Below, in pieces: positions 34,496 to 45,400 of a stretch of 64,000 bases of DNA. Position 1 is the first letter of the stretch; each line of letters opens with the position of its first letter. Origin of the DNA: Ancrocorticia populi (GTDB taxonomy: Bacteria; Actinomycetota; Actinomycetes; Actinomycetales; Actinomycetaceae). Location of the stretch: contig NZ_QETB01000003.1 of assembly GCF_003123745.1 (NCBI RefSeq), forward strand, positions 1 through 64,000, written 5' to 3'. Both the position numbers and the translations under genes were made by a program. The notes beneath the pieces are model-generated. The model saw only the letters and a list, made by a program, of their open reading frames with translations. It was not told where the DNA came from and did no database searches.

Positions 34496-37400
34496 ATGAC
34501 GAACGCTCTCAATACCGCAGCGGTAAATCTCAGGTTAGAACTCCTTGGTCTTCCAGCCCCGGCAGACACTACAGATACTTACGAAACTCAGCTCGTCGAT
34601 CCGATTATTGCGCGGCAACGCGAACTCGATCGCCGCTTGTCCCATCGACTGCCCGCCGCAGACGCGCGCATTCAGGCTTTCCTTGACTCCTATTTACAGG
34701 GGACAGGTTCCAACCCGCAGCTTCCACGCGAAACGTTCGTGCTTGACCAGCCGGGACTCGCTCGGGCGATTTCACTGCCATATGACGGTGATACTTTCAC
34801 ATCCGAGCATCTAACCAGCTATCGCATCCTGAACGGCGTGCTTCATAACCCCGCTAACGATAGACGTACCACCAAAGGCGTATTCCATATCGCAGATGGG
34901 GGACTGCCCGTTCAGGATGACAAGATTGAGGTTCCGCGGGCGGTCTTTGGGCGCCTTCTAGAACACGCATTTCAACCACCCGAAGATGCAATGACGCTTC
35001 CATATTCGGCCAAGGAAGATAAGCCCGTGGGATGCTGGGTGTCCTTGCTCTTGCGGCCGATCGTGGTACCAGAGGTGCCCGGCTTCTCCAAGCAGCGAAC
35101 GATGGAAACCCGGTTTATCGCTCCTGGCACGCTCGTCGCAAACCTAGACTTCGTTGAGGGCATCTTCGGTAATGGTGGGGATCCCTACGTGCCTGAATAT
35201 GACGCCTCGCTCAATCCGGAGACTTGGACGGGCCACACTGGACTCGTGGTTCTGGCTCCTCATCTGACTAAGCTCACGAAGAAGGAACTGGGGCTGCCTC
35301 ACTACGATGAGGCTACGGAGCGCCAGCGCCGCGACGGCCAATGCTGGAAGGACCCACAGGAGCTCTACAACAACGGTGGCGCGTTCAAGTGCTGTGCTCG
35401 CGACGAACGCGGCGTTATCACTACGGTGATCGCTGATAACTACTTTGGCTATTGCAAGAAGGAAGTCAAGGCGCAGATCAGTTACTCGGCAAACCTCTTG
35501 GGGCTTGTTGAGGAGGAGCACTCCGGCGGCGCGCGTGTATACCCGCAGTACAACCTCGGGCAACACTACATCGAGAAGTACGGAGACCCCTCCTACTCCC
35601 TCGAGGAGATCGTCCGGCGGGATCCTCAGAGGTTCGTCCTGCAGCCGGGAGGCTACGGGCTGGATCTGGAGAACGACCAGAACATATTGGTCCCAAGCGG
35701 AGCTACCTTTAGCCTGCGCACCGCCACTGTGGAGTGGACGAATCCTGACGGGTCCACTCAGACGATTCCGTTGCACGATGGCGTAAAGTACGTATGCCCG
35801 GACGGCTATCAGATCTCCATGCTCCAGATTGCCGAAAACCCTGCACTGTGGACCCTCATTGGGACAGCACCCACGTCCACCACGTACCACAAGCCTGCCA
35901 CCGTGTCCGGCGGTGGGAAGTCCGAGGTATCCAAGGCGATTCAGGACGCCATTATTAACGGTGATGCCTTCGCGCCAGACTTTGACGCGGACATGGCCAA
36001 GGTAGACGAGATTCTGCACCACAACTATCAAGAGCGGTTCCTTGATCCCGTGAACCGAAACGAGAATTCTCGCTCGGTGCTTTCGGACCGTCGCTCCATC
36101 GGTTCCGTAATTAAGCTCCTGACGCCTTCGTCCGACTACACGGACGAATACAATGAGTGGCTCGATTCAATCCCGGACTACATCAAAGAGCTCACGTTCA
36201 TCGTCAAGCGTTTCTATCAGCCAGAGTGGGGCGAGGATTGGCTGAGCCACTTCACCACCGGTGTGGTTAACGGACGTAAGGGAACGTCCCTCCGTCTGGA
36301 CGGGGACAAGATTCGCACGTCCATGCTGCGTGTCGGTTACGAACCCGATGGCTCGTGGCGGTTATTCGGACTGCGTCACGATTTCTACCCGGCTGCCAAG
36401 GTGCAGACGGAAGATGACATCACGGCCAGTGAGGTTGTTCCAGTAGGCGGAGGCGAGGAGCTTTCGCGCAAGTACGTCCGCAACTGCGAGCAGCTACTCT
36501 TCCAGCGCCCCGATGAGGCCATTCATCGTGGCTATGACAAGCAGGCCGAAAGGGACATGGCAACGCCTGGCACCTTCCTGTCCAACTACGAGCCTCTCGA
36601 TCGGGCCCAAGCGGTCAAGCTAGTTGAGGACGCCGTGCGGTTCAGCCAGTACACAAAGCCGATGCAGGATATCCTGCGACGCGCTGCCTATGGCCCGGAG
36701 GATCAGGCGGGCTACGTGGTTTCCTCCGCGCATCCACGTCTCGTAGCGGGTGTGCCCACCAAGAATCCGCGGTACCTGCAAACTCGCCCAGATCTGGCCC
36801 ATCCAGAGGCCACTGCTAGCGCGGACCTCGGATCTCGCATCAATGCTCGTATCTCCATGGATGAACCATTCGAGCAGCCGGTGGACGTTATCGCGGCCGG
36901 ACGTCGTAATAACCCCGCCGATGAGGGTGTGCCGCCGCTGGCCTGCTACGCCCCGCTGCATTACATGGAGCTTCCTGAGCTCTTCATGGAGTTCATCAGC
37001 TCGATGACGGGTAAGTCTCCGTCAACAACGGGTGCTGGGTCCGAAGGTGCAATGACGAAGGGGCCATTCAACGCGCTTCCTTCAATTATTGATCTGAACG
37101 CGGCGTTATTGTCCTTCGCGTTAACGGGTTACGACGGGTGGCTCTCAAGCGCCGGATTCGTCGGGCCTCATGTTCAGGTAGACCATGACGTTTCGATGTT
37201 GATTCCCGAGGCCTTCTGCCGCATGAAGGATCGCGAACTCAACGCCAAGAACCTGATCGCCGAAGGATCGTTGGAGCCGGTAGAGGATGTGGTTATTGAC
37301 GGCGCGAAGGTAGAGGCATCGCGCCTCGGATACCGGATGACCGAAAAGTTCGCCACGAAGTACTTCGGACGCATCTTCCTCCATCCGCACCTCGTTTTCA

Positions 37401-37879
37401 CTCAGGAGATGTTGCGGCCTGAACTTCAGGATCAAGCCGTTTACGCCGAATCGATCGCCACGATTCTAGAGACTCATCGCCGGGTGGCCGAATCCTATAT
37501 CACGGATGGCACGATCGCTTTGGGGATCCCGCCGATCAAGGGACTACTGGAGATCATGGCTAACGGCCAGACCTCCGAGGGATACACCCTCCAAGACGAA
37601 GGGTTCCGGAACCAGTTCGAGCGTGAGAGCATCCTAGCGTCCGATTGGTACAAGGAGCGTCTCGAATCCGAGCGAGAGGCCTCAATTGGCTTCGCAGAAC
37701 GTGAGCTGGCCTCGCTGGATGATTTCCTGTCACGTGAAGGCGACACGGCTGCCCGGCGGGCTCTCATGGAGGGCCGGAAGTCAAAGGTGGTTGCTAACCT
37801 GACACATCTGCGGAACGCTCCTCTGTCCGAGCTTAACGGCACCCTTGGGCGCCAAGCACGGTGGAACGCCGAGGTGTAG
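34496..37879 (+). CDS. PPi-dependent phosphoenolpyruvate carboxykinase
   Basis: Interconverts PEP + CO2 + phosphate and oxaloacetate + pyrophosphate (EC 4.1.1.38), so it fixes CO2 while saving energy as PPi. The 1127 residues match the unusual length of this family, about twice that of ATP- or GTP-type enzymes. From memory the sequence resembles the Propionibacterium freudenreichii enzyme throughout, including GGDPYVPEYDASL, ADNYFGYCKKEVK (313-325), the P-loop-like SGGGKSEVSK (471-480), IKLLTPSSDYTDEYN, and MTGKSPSTTGAGSEGA. Residue-level catalysis is inferred from the PEPCK fold. ATG at 34496 with a short GAGG site. Followed by a hairpin terminator. The membrane pyrophosphatase is 3 kb away, giving a plausible PPi sink. 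Confidence 0.9.
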   Translation: MTNALNTAAVNLRLELLGLPAPADTTDTYETQLVDPIIARQRELDRRLSHRLPAADARIQAFLDSYLQGTGSNPQLPRETFVLDQPGLARAISLPYDGDTFTSEHLTSYRILNGVLHNPANDRRTTKGVFHIADGGLPVQDDKIEVPRAVFGRLLEHAFQPPEDAMTLPYSAKEDKPVGCWVSLLLRPIVVPEVPGFSKQRTMETRFIAPGTLVANLDFVEGIFGNGGDPYVPEYDASLNPETWTGHTGLVVLAPHLTKLTKKELGLPHYDEATERQRRDGQCWKDPQELYNNGGAFKCCARDERGVITTVIADNYFGYCKKEVKAQISYSANLLGLVEEEHSGGARVYPQYNLGQHYIEKYGDPSYSLEEIVRRDPQRFVLQPGGYGLDLENDQNILVPSGATFSLRTATVEWTNPDGSTQTIPLHDGVKYVCPDGYQISMLQIAENPALWTLIGTAPTSTTYHKPATVSGGGKSEVSKAIQDAIINGDAFAPDFDADMAKVDEILHHNYQERFLDPVNRNENSRSVLSDRRSIGSVIKLLTPSSDYTDEYNEWLDSIPDYIKELTFIVKRFYQPEWGEDWLSHFTTGVVNGRKGTSLRLDGDKIRTSMLRVGYEPDGSWRLFGLRHDFYPAAKVQTEDDITASEVVPVGGGEELSRKYVRNCEQLLFQRPDEAIHRGYDKQAERDMATPGTFLSNYEPLDRAQAVKLVEDAVRFSQYTKPMQDILRRAAYGPEDQAGYVVSSAHPRLVAGVPTKNPRYLQTRPDLAHPEATASADLGSRINARISMDEPFEQPVDVIAAGRRNNPADEGVPPLACYAPLHYMELPELFMEFISSMTGKSPSTTGAGSEGAMTKGPFNALPSIIDLNAALLSFALTGYDGWLSSAGFVGPHVQVDHDVSMLIPEAFCRMKDRELNAKNLIAEGSLEPVEDVVIDGAKVEASRLGYRMTEKFATKYFGRIFLHPHLVFTQEMLRPELQDQAVYAESIATILETHRRVAESYITDGTIALGIPPIKGLLEIMANGQTSEGYTLQDEGFRNQFERESILASDWYKERLESEREASIGFAERELASLDDFLSREGDTAARRALMEGRKSKVVANLTHLRNAPLSELNGTLGRQARWNAEV

Positions 37880-37893
37880 CCTTGATCGCTTCG

Positions 37894-37933
37894 GGAGACG
37901 CCCGAGGAATGTTAGAATTCTCCGGGCGTTTCC
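37894..37933 (+). terminator. Hairpin downstream of PPi-PEPCK
   Basis: An 11-bp stem with one G-U pair (GGAGACGCCCG at 37894-37904 with CGGGCGTTTCC at 37923-37933) and an 18-nt loop, 14 nt past the stop codon. It lacks a long T-tract, so termination may be partial. Confidence 0.6.
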
Positions 37934-38236
37934 TAGCGTTGTGATTATACGATGCGCGATGAGAGCTGTATGCTAGTCGGGACGCGTCAAGCGTTTCGGC
38001 ACTGAGCAGTTCGGTGGCGTTGTAGTATCTCCGAAGAATCGAAGTCCAATCAACTCAGTTTCAACACCAGCACAGCGAACAGTTAGTTCGGTTGCTTTTC
38101 CGCGCTTTGCGCGGATAGCTCGTTTCGATGGCGAAGCGACTACCAATCCCTGCAATGGCACCGCCGTTGCAGTAATACGGGCCGCAAGGTCCACAACCCG
38201 GACCCTCGGGTCCAAGAAGATTGAAGGAATGACGTT
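37934..38236 (+). promoter_or_regulatory. Structured leader of the cold-shock gene
   Basis: About 300 nt without a convincing gene before cspA. It contains three compact hairpins: a 6-bp CCGCGC stem with TTT loop (38100-38114), a 10-bp stem with ACC loop (38150-38172, one G-U pair), and a 5-bp GGACC stem with CTCG tetraloop (38200-38213). The ribosome-binding site AAGGAA (38224-38229) follows 10 nt later. A -10-like TATGCT (37969-37974) would give a leader of about 255 nt. Long folded leaders are known regulatory devices in other cold-shock genes; this one is inferred. Confidence 0.5.
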
Positions 38237-38440
38237 ATGGCCACAGGCACCGTCAAATGGTTCAACTCCGACAAGGGATATGGCTTCATTGCCCCCGATG
38301 ACGGATCTGCAGATCTCTTTGCACACTTCAGTGCGATTGCCGGAGACGGCTACCGCTCACTCGAAGAGAACCAGAAGGTCGAATTCGATGCCGAGCAGGG
38401 CAAGAAGGGTATGCAGGCCGCGAACATTCGCGTGATCTGA
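38237..38440 (+). CDS. Cold-shock protein, CspA family
   Basis: Single-stranded RNA/DNA-binding chaperone, 67 residues forming one five-stranded OB-fold. RNP1 (KGYGFIAP) and RNP2 (DLFAHFSAI, usually DVFVHFSAI) are present and supply the aromatic patch. Start ATG at 38237 follows AAGGAA by 7 nt. The long folded leader upstream and a perfect 26-nt terminator palindrome just downstream mark this as a single-gene transcript. Likely expressed constitutively or in cold; which is not visible. Confidence 0.95.
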   Translation: MATGTVKWFNSDKGYGFIAPDDGSADLFAHFSAIAGDGYRSLEENQKVEFDAEQGKKGMQAANIRVI

Positions 38441-38446
38441 TCCCAT

Positions 38447-38476
38447 AAGGCGGGTGCTTAAGCACCCGCCTTTTTT
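38447..38476 (+). terminator. Rho-independent terminator after the cold-shock gene
   Basis: Perfect palindrome (AAGGCGGGTGCTT and its complement, 38447-38472) followed directly by a run of T. Textbook intrinsic terminator, 7 nt past the stop codon. Confidence 0.95.
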
Positions 38477-38551
38477 CATTTAACACGCATCGTCACGCCT
38501 TCCGGTTCATGGTGTCCCCAATCTACTGGCTGCGCGTGTAGCGTGTGATTC

Positions 38552-39946
38552 GTGAATCTCCACGAACTAAGCGCACTCACGCTTCGGAAATTGCTCTACA
38601 CCGGGGAGATCAGCCCCACAGAGGTGGTTCAGCATTATCTGGAACGCATCGATGCGCTGAATCCGAAACTACACGCGTTGACGGTTTATGACGGCAACCG
38701 TGCCATGGAGCGTGCCCACAGGCTTGAAGCCGAGCACTCACGGCCCACTCTGAAACATGCCCCACTCTGGGGACTGCCATTCGCTGATAAGGACGTCACG
38801 GATCGTGCCGGTTTCCCAACCTCGCACGGCACGGTGGGGAGTGTCCCGCCAGTAGCTCTCGAAAGCTCACCCATCGCCCAAGCTATGGATCGAGCGGGCG
38901 GTATTTCTCTTGGAAAGACGAACGTCCCCGAGTTTGCCTTCAGCGGTTACGCACAGAACCGGCTGCCACAAGGCCACGCCCTTAATCCTTGGGACACGAG
39001 ACGCGATCCGGGCGGGAGCTCCTCGGGAGCTGCCGTAGCCGTGGCGGCCCGCATGTTGCCACTGGCACCTGGTAATGATGGGGGAGGGTCAATCCGCATC
39101 CCCGCCGCTGCCTGTGGTCTAGTGGGCTTGAAGCCGACCCGGCCAACTACCACCTCGGGCCTCGCCGTGGACGGTCAGCTTGGACGCAGCGTGCGCGACG
39201 TTGCTCTACTCTTCGACGGGATGGCAGATGCCCAAGAAGCTAGTACGGAGCCATCACTGCTCACCGCCGTCGAGCCCTACCCAGAACCTCTGCGGTTAGC
39301 CTGGAACACGTGGAGTCCGTGGAGCGCGGACCTCCCGATCGAGTGCGCGCCCGAGGTGGCGGCGGTGTTTGATGACGCGCTGACCACACTAGCGCACTTG
39401 GGACACCACCTCCGGCACGAAGAGCCAGCCAGCTACCCTGGCTTTGGCAACGCCTTCACCGTTTCTTGGATGGCGGGTGCTGCGGAGCTGGAGATTGCGG
39501 ATTCTAACCTTGACCGCTATGAAGCACTCACGCGATGGCTCGTGAGGGGAGGGCGCAGCCTTACTCCGGAAGCTGTATCCATAGCTTTCGCAACGCTTGC
39601 TGATTTCGAGGCGATGATCGTCGCGGCATATAGCCCGTATGATGCCGTCGTGACGCCTGTTCTGACCACGGTTGCGCCCTTCCTCGGAGCGTTCGATTCG
39701 ACGGACGGCCAACACAACTTCGCCCAGCAGTGCGAATTCGCTCCCTACACCAGCTATCTGAATGTATGTGGCTTACCCGCCGTCTCCGTGCCAGTTGGGC
39801 AGCACGTCACCGCAGACGGCGTGCGATTGCCAATAGCGATCCAGCTGATCGGACGGAGGGGCGGCGAAATCACTTTGTTGCGGCTGGCGTCCCAGCTAGA
39901 AGACGCCTATCAATGGGCCACGTCCGCCCCACCCAGTTTTGTGTGA
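38552..39946 (+). CDS. Amidase-signature family hydrolase
   Basis: Amidase of 464 residues with the Ser-cisSer-Lys machinery: the Lys in GLPFADKDV, the Gly/Ser block DPGGSSSGAAVAVAARM containing the cis-Ser, and GNDGGGSIRIPAAACGLVGLKPTR with the nucleophilic Ser. The N-terminus LHELSALTLRKLLYTGEISPTEVVQHYLERI is typical of the family. It lacks a GatCAB context (gatC and gatB are not adjacent), so a free-standing amidase is more likely than Glu-tRNA amidotransferase. GTG start at 38552. Natural amide unknown. Confidence 0.87.
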   Translation: MNLHELSALTLRKLLYTGEISPTEVVQHYLERIDALNPKLHALTVYDGNRAMERAHRLEAEHSRPTLKHAPLWGLPFADKDVTDRAGFPTSHGTVGSVPPVALESSPIAQAMDRAGGISLGKTNVPEFAFSGYAQNRLPQGHALNPWDTRRDPGGSSSGAAVAVAARMLPLAPGNDGGGSIRIPAAACGLVGLKPTRPTTTSGLAVDGQLGRSVRDVALLFDGMADAQEASTEPSLLTAVEPYPEPLRLAWNTWSPWSADLPIECAPEVAAVFDDALTTLAHLGHHLRHEEPASYPGFGNAFTVSWMAGAAELEIADSNLDRYEALTRWLVRGGRSLTPEAVSIAFATLADFEAMIVAAYSPYDAVVTPVLTTVAPFLGAFDSTDGQHNFAQQCEFAPYTSYLNVCGLPAVSVPVGQHVTADGVRLPIAIQLIGRRGGEITLLRLASQLEDAYQWATSAPPSFV

Positions 39947-40002
39947 CCGTCCCCACAACCGCTATGTTAAGGTGGTTTTAAACCGTGGCAAAGGAGCAGG
40001 GA

Positions 40003-40293
40003 ATGAAGGTCCTCTACGCAGAATTTACGGCGATCGACGGCATGGCGGAAGATGTGGAATGGCGGCTCTTGGAGTTTGCCGAAAGCGTCCGCAATGAGCC
40101 GGGAAACGTAACTTTCGCACCTCACCGCAGGGTGAACCATCCGAATAAGTTTTTCGTATACGAAGTGTATCGCGATGAGGCGGCCTTTCAGGAGCACCTT
40201 GCGGCGCCCTATCAGGGCCCTTTCAATGATTTCCTAGCCGGCGCAATTGAGGAGCCGAAGTCTCAGCTCACCTTCCTCAACTTGCTGGGCTGA
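40003..40293 (+). CDS. ABM-domain protein (putative quinol monooxygenase)
   Basis: Small 96-residue dimeric ferredoxin-like protein of the antibiotic-biosynthesis-monooxygenase family. Key stretch: EPGNVTFAPHRRVNHPNKFFVYEVYRDEAAFQEHLAAPY, matching the family pattern E-x4-Y-E-x-Y-x-D-x-x-A-F-x-x-H. Preferred start ATG 40003, because AGGAG lies 7 nt before it; a GTG at 39985 adds only five odd residues. Function in actinobacteria is commonly guessed as quinol oxidation or (methyl)glyoxal-related metabolism; none is shown here. Convergent with and overlapping a transporter gene by 31 nt. Confidence 0.8.
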   Translation: MKVLYAEFTAIDGMAEDVEWRLLEFAESVRNEPGNVTFAPHRRVNHPNKFFVYEVYRDEAAFQEHLAAPYQGPFNDFLAGAIEEPKSQLTFLNLLG

Positions 40294-41297
40294 GATGCTT
40301 GCGCGGGCCGCTTCCCATCGTGGGAATCGGCAGGAATCTGATATTTGTCATCACGACGGCGCCACCACGAAGCGAGCACGGAACCCGAGATGTTGTGCCA
40401 CACACTGAAGAATGTTGAGGGTATCGCAACAACCGGGTGAGCAGCGAAGGCGTGTAGTGCCAGCGTGGCACCAAGCGCGGAATCTTGCATGCCCACCTCG
40501 AATGTGATGGCCTTCTGCTGCGCGTATCGGAACCCTTGCGGATAGATCCGGAACATCACCCGTGAGAACAAGTAGCCGAGCCCGTATCCACACAAGTTAT
40601 GCAGCATCACTACGGGCAGGATCATTGCGGTTTCGCGAGTGAACAGCTTCTCGTTGTTTACGGCCACTACGGTGCCGATGATCACGAGGATGGCAATCTG
40701 GGAGACGGCGGGCAGGGCGGTTGTCACCTTGGAGACCTTCTCACCGAACACCGTGTGCACGGTAATTCCCAGCACCACGGGGATCAACACTACCTCGAGC
40801 GCGGTCCGGAACAGATCACCGGCGGGAATATCCACGTACTGGCTGGCCAATCCGCTCATGAGCAGCGGGACCATGATGGGCGCGAGAAGAGTGGAGAGCA
40901 AACCGATCGAAACGTCCAACGCAACGTCTCCGCGCGAGAGAAAGGACATAACATTCGAAGAGGTCCCTGATGGGCAACAGCCCACCAGAATAACTCCCAC
41001 CGCAACCATGCCGTCCAGCTGGAAAACCTTACATAGTGCTACTGCGAGGAGCGGCATGATGAGGTAATGGGCAACAGTTCCTAGGATGACCATGAGCGGC
41101 ATCTTCACAATGCGCTTGAAGTCCTCGATGCTAAGCGTCATGCCCATACCGAACAGCACGATGGAAAGAAAGATATTCGTATAGCTCTTGGCCCACATGC
41201 TTGTGGAGGGTAGGAAGAAGTTGACGAGCGCCCAGACAATCACCACCAACGTAAACCACTTGGTCAGCCATGAGCCGAAACGTTGGATTGCTTGCAT
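40263..41297 (-). CDS. Bile acid:sodium symporter family transporter (BASS)
   Basis: Integral membrane protein of 344 residues with about ten helices, of the BASS/PanS group that moves organic acids (bile acids, pantoate, pyruvate and others) with Na+. The family core is visible: GCCPSGTSSNVMSFLSRGDVALDVS (helix-4 region, Na+ and substrate binding), HNLCGYGLGY and FEVGMQDSALGATLA (the second crossover helix). The substrate is not predictable; a panE-like reductase lies 1.7 kb away but not in the same operon. ATG at 41297. A perfect 15-nt palindrome sits 72-86 nt upstream. Confidence 0.88.
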   Translation of the reverse strand: MQAIQRFGSWLTKWFTLVVIVWALVNFFLPSTSMWAKSYTNIFLSIVLFGMGMTLSIEDFKRIVKMPLMVILGTVAHYLIMPLLAVALCKVFQLDGMVAVGVILVGCCPSGTSSNVMSFLSRGDVALDVSIGLLSTLLAPIMVPLLMSGLASQYVDIPAGDLFRTALEVVLIPVVLGITVHTVFGEKVSKVTTALPAVSQIAILVIIGTVVAVNNEKLFTRETAMILPVVMLHNLCGYGLGYLFSRVMFRIYPQGFRYAQQKAITFEVGMQDSALGATLALHAFAAHPVVAIPSTFFSVWHNISGSVLASWWRRRDDKYQIPADSHDGKRPAQASQPSKLRKVS

Positions 41298-41368
41298 GGG
41301 TCTACTCCTTGTTCACGATTGGCGATTCGTTTTCACGGTAGTCCCGCCAACCCTGACCGTTCCGGCCC

Positions 41369-41383
41369 GGTCACAGTGTGACC
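41369..41383. promoter_or_regulatory. Perfect palindrome upstream of the BASS transporter
   Basis: GGTCACA-G-TGTGACC, two 7-bp arms around one base, lies 72 to 86 nt before the transporter ATG in the 97-nt gap. It could be an operator for a dimeric regulator. It is the reverse of the CRP/GlxR arm order (TGTGA...TCACA) and has no 6-base spacer, so it is not a good match for those. Confidence 0.35.
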
Positions 41384-41394
41384 CATGGTGTTCG

Positions 41395-42942
41395 TCACGG
41401 CGCATAGGCAGCTAGCCCGCCGCGCGCCATATCTAAACGAATGCGAACGGAGCTGCCCTCGGGTGCCTTTACGCGGACGGTCTCACCATCGTGGGCAAGA
41501 TCAACGCCGGCCTCACCCTTTGGATTTAGCCCGGAAGTGCACGTGAGATCGATCGTGGTAAGGAGCTCTTTTGGCTCGCTCCGACCAGAGAAAAGTTGAA
41601 GTGCGCGTGTACCGCGGTTGCCCAGAACCGAGCGCGCCACCAGACGAACAGGAGCTAAGCGCTGTGTGGTCCGGTAGTCGCGTACGTCCAGATTCCCGGT
41701 ATCTAGACGGCGCCTAGTGGCTGGGGCGAGCCCGGCGGGCACGTAGGTATTAATCCCCACGAAGGTGAGCCAGGACTCATGGCGATCGCCGTTTTCCGTA
41801 ATCTGTGCCGGTACCCCGCCCCGCACCACCTGAATCGCGGCAAGGATTCCGGCGCCCCATTTGCCGAACCGCTCCTCCATCTTGTCCCGAATGATGACCA
41901 TGTCCGCGTAGGCCCCCAGCGAGAACGTGTTGAGCACAGTCTTGGTGTTGACGTCTCCCTCAGGAGTCTCGATCCGCAAGTCTGCAACGTCGATGGACCG
42001 CCCGGAGCCTGTCTGAACGGCCCGTGCCGCAGCTTGGTGGGTGTCCGCCCGAATCGCCTTGGCGAAGTGGTTGAGGGTGCCACCGGGGAACACGGCTAAC
42101 GGCAGACTGTTCGCGCGCGCAACCCCGGCGGCAGCCGATACAGTCCCGTCGCCTCCGCTGATTCCGAGCGCCTTGATGCCTTGCCACGCAACCGCTTCGT
42201 CTAGAAGTGAGTCGATATCCTCGGCTGCACCGTCCCGCCCAGGTACGAGGATGCGCGCCTGGGGGAGTAGTGCCCCAATTTGTTCCGCCGCGTCCACTTC
42301 GCTACTCGGTCCCGAGTGTGGATTAACAACGACGACGAGGCCCTGCCCAGCGGGCAACGTCGGCACCTCGGCAGGGCTCGCAACCGGTTGTCTGAGGTCA
42401 AGGGCATCTTGGTCCAGCGCCTCCCACAGGGCGTGAACGCCACAGCCAGAGGCCGCGCCCACTGCGAGGCCTGCTAGAACGTCGGAGAGCCAGTGCGCGC
42501 CTGTGTGAAGCCGCGAGTACGCCACCGCGAGGGCAGTGGGCACCAACACTGGCGCGGCTGCAGGCCAAGAGAGCGACGCACCCACCGAGAACGCCGCGGC
42601 TGAGGCAGAGTGACCCGACGGGAAAGAACCTGATCGTGGCTGTTGCTTCAGGCGCCGAAGCTCAGATAGCAGGTCAGGGTTGGGCCGGTCCCCACCCCGC
42701 AGGGGTTTGAAGACCAAATTGGCTAAGGCGCTTGCCGCTGCCAGGCTCAGGAGACCCTGCCCGGCCGCGACGCGCCCACGAGAACCCATGAGGGCAAGCC
42801 CTCCTGCCGCCCCGAGCCAAAGCTTGCCATGATTGGCGGCTTGAGAGAGGTCTTTTAGCAAGCGATCGGCGGCAGGACCTAACGATGCGTTCCTCGTGAA
42901 GCTCTCCGCCTTGCGATCAACCCGCTTGCGCCACCCAGCCAT
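41395..42942 (-). CDS. PAP2 phosphatase-diacylglycerol kinase fusion
   Basis: Two lipid-metabolism domains in 515 residues. The N-terminal half (about 55-185) is a PAP2-type membrane phosphatase: KPLRGGDRP, PSGHSAS and SRLHTGAHWLSDV supply the C1-C3 catalytic motifs. The C-terminal half (about 200-510) is a diacylglycerol/sphingosine kinase-type domain: VVNPHSG, GGDGTVSAAAG, FPGGTLNHFAK. The halves catalyse opposite-looking steps, phosphate removal and addition, which could recycle undecaprenyl or phosphatidate lipids. This fusion is known in actinobacteria. Start ATG at 42942 has GGGAGG just upstream and is preferred over 42954. Confidence 0.9.
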   Translation of the reverse strand: MAGWRKRVDRKAESFTRNASLGPAADRLLKDLSQAANHGKLWLGAAGGLALMGSRGRVAAGQGLLSLAAASALANLVFKPLRGGDRPNPDLLSELRRLKQQPRSGSFPSGHSASAAAFSVGASLSWPAAAPVLVPTALAVAYSRLHTGAHWLSDVLAGLAVGAASGCGVHALWEALDQDALDLRQPVASPAEVPTLPAGQGLVVVVNPHSGPSSEVDAAEQIGALLPQARILVPGRDGAAEDIDSLLDEAVAWQGIKALGISGGDGTVSAAAGVARANSLPLAVFPGGTLNHFAKAIRADTHQAAARAVQTGSGRSIDVADLRIETPEGDVNTKTVLNTFSLGAYADMVIIRDKMEERFGKWGAGILAAIQVVRGGVPAQITENGDRHESWLTFVGINTYVPAGLAPATRRRLDTGNLDVRDYRTTQRLAPVRLVARSVLGNRGTRALQLFSGRSEPKELLTTIDLTCTSGLNPKGEAGVDLAHDGETVRVKAPEGSSVRIRLDMARGGLAAYAP

Positions 42943-43022
42943 CGTTCCTCCCAAGTCACAAGATGGAGATCACACTATCAGCGTTAGAATATCCGTATAC
43001 ATCTCACCGAGGAGGAAAGACT

Positions 43023-45387
<2,365 letters not shown>

Positions 45388-45400
45388 GTTTGTCGCTGTT

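Noticed and set aside
35144-36031. Long open frame antisense to PPi-PEPCK (295 residues)
   Set aside because: It mirrors a strongly coding, conserved gene; composition is low-complexity and matches no family I know. High GC keeps such shadow frames open.
37973-38326. Minus-strand open frame across the cold-shock leader (117 residues)
   Set aside because: It overlaps the cspA gene and hairpins and has no start signal or recognisable domain; more likely a shadow of the leader.
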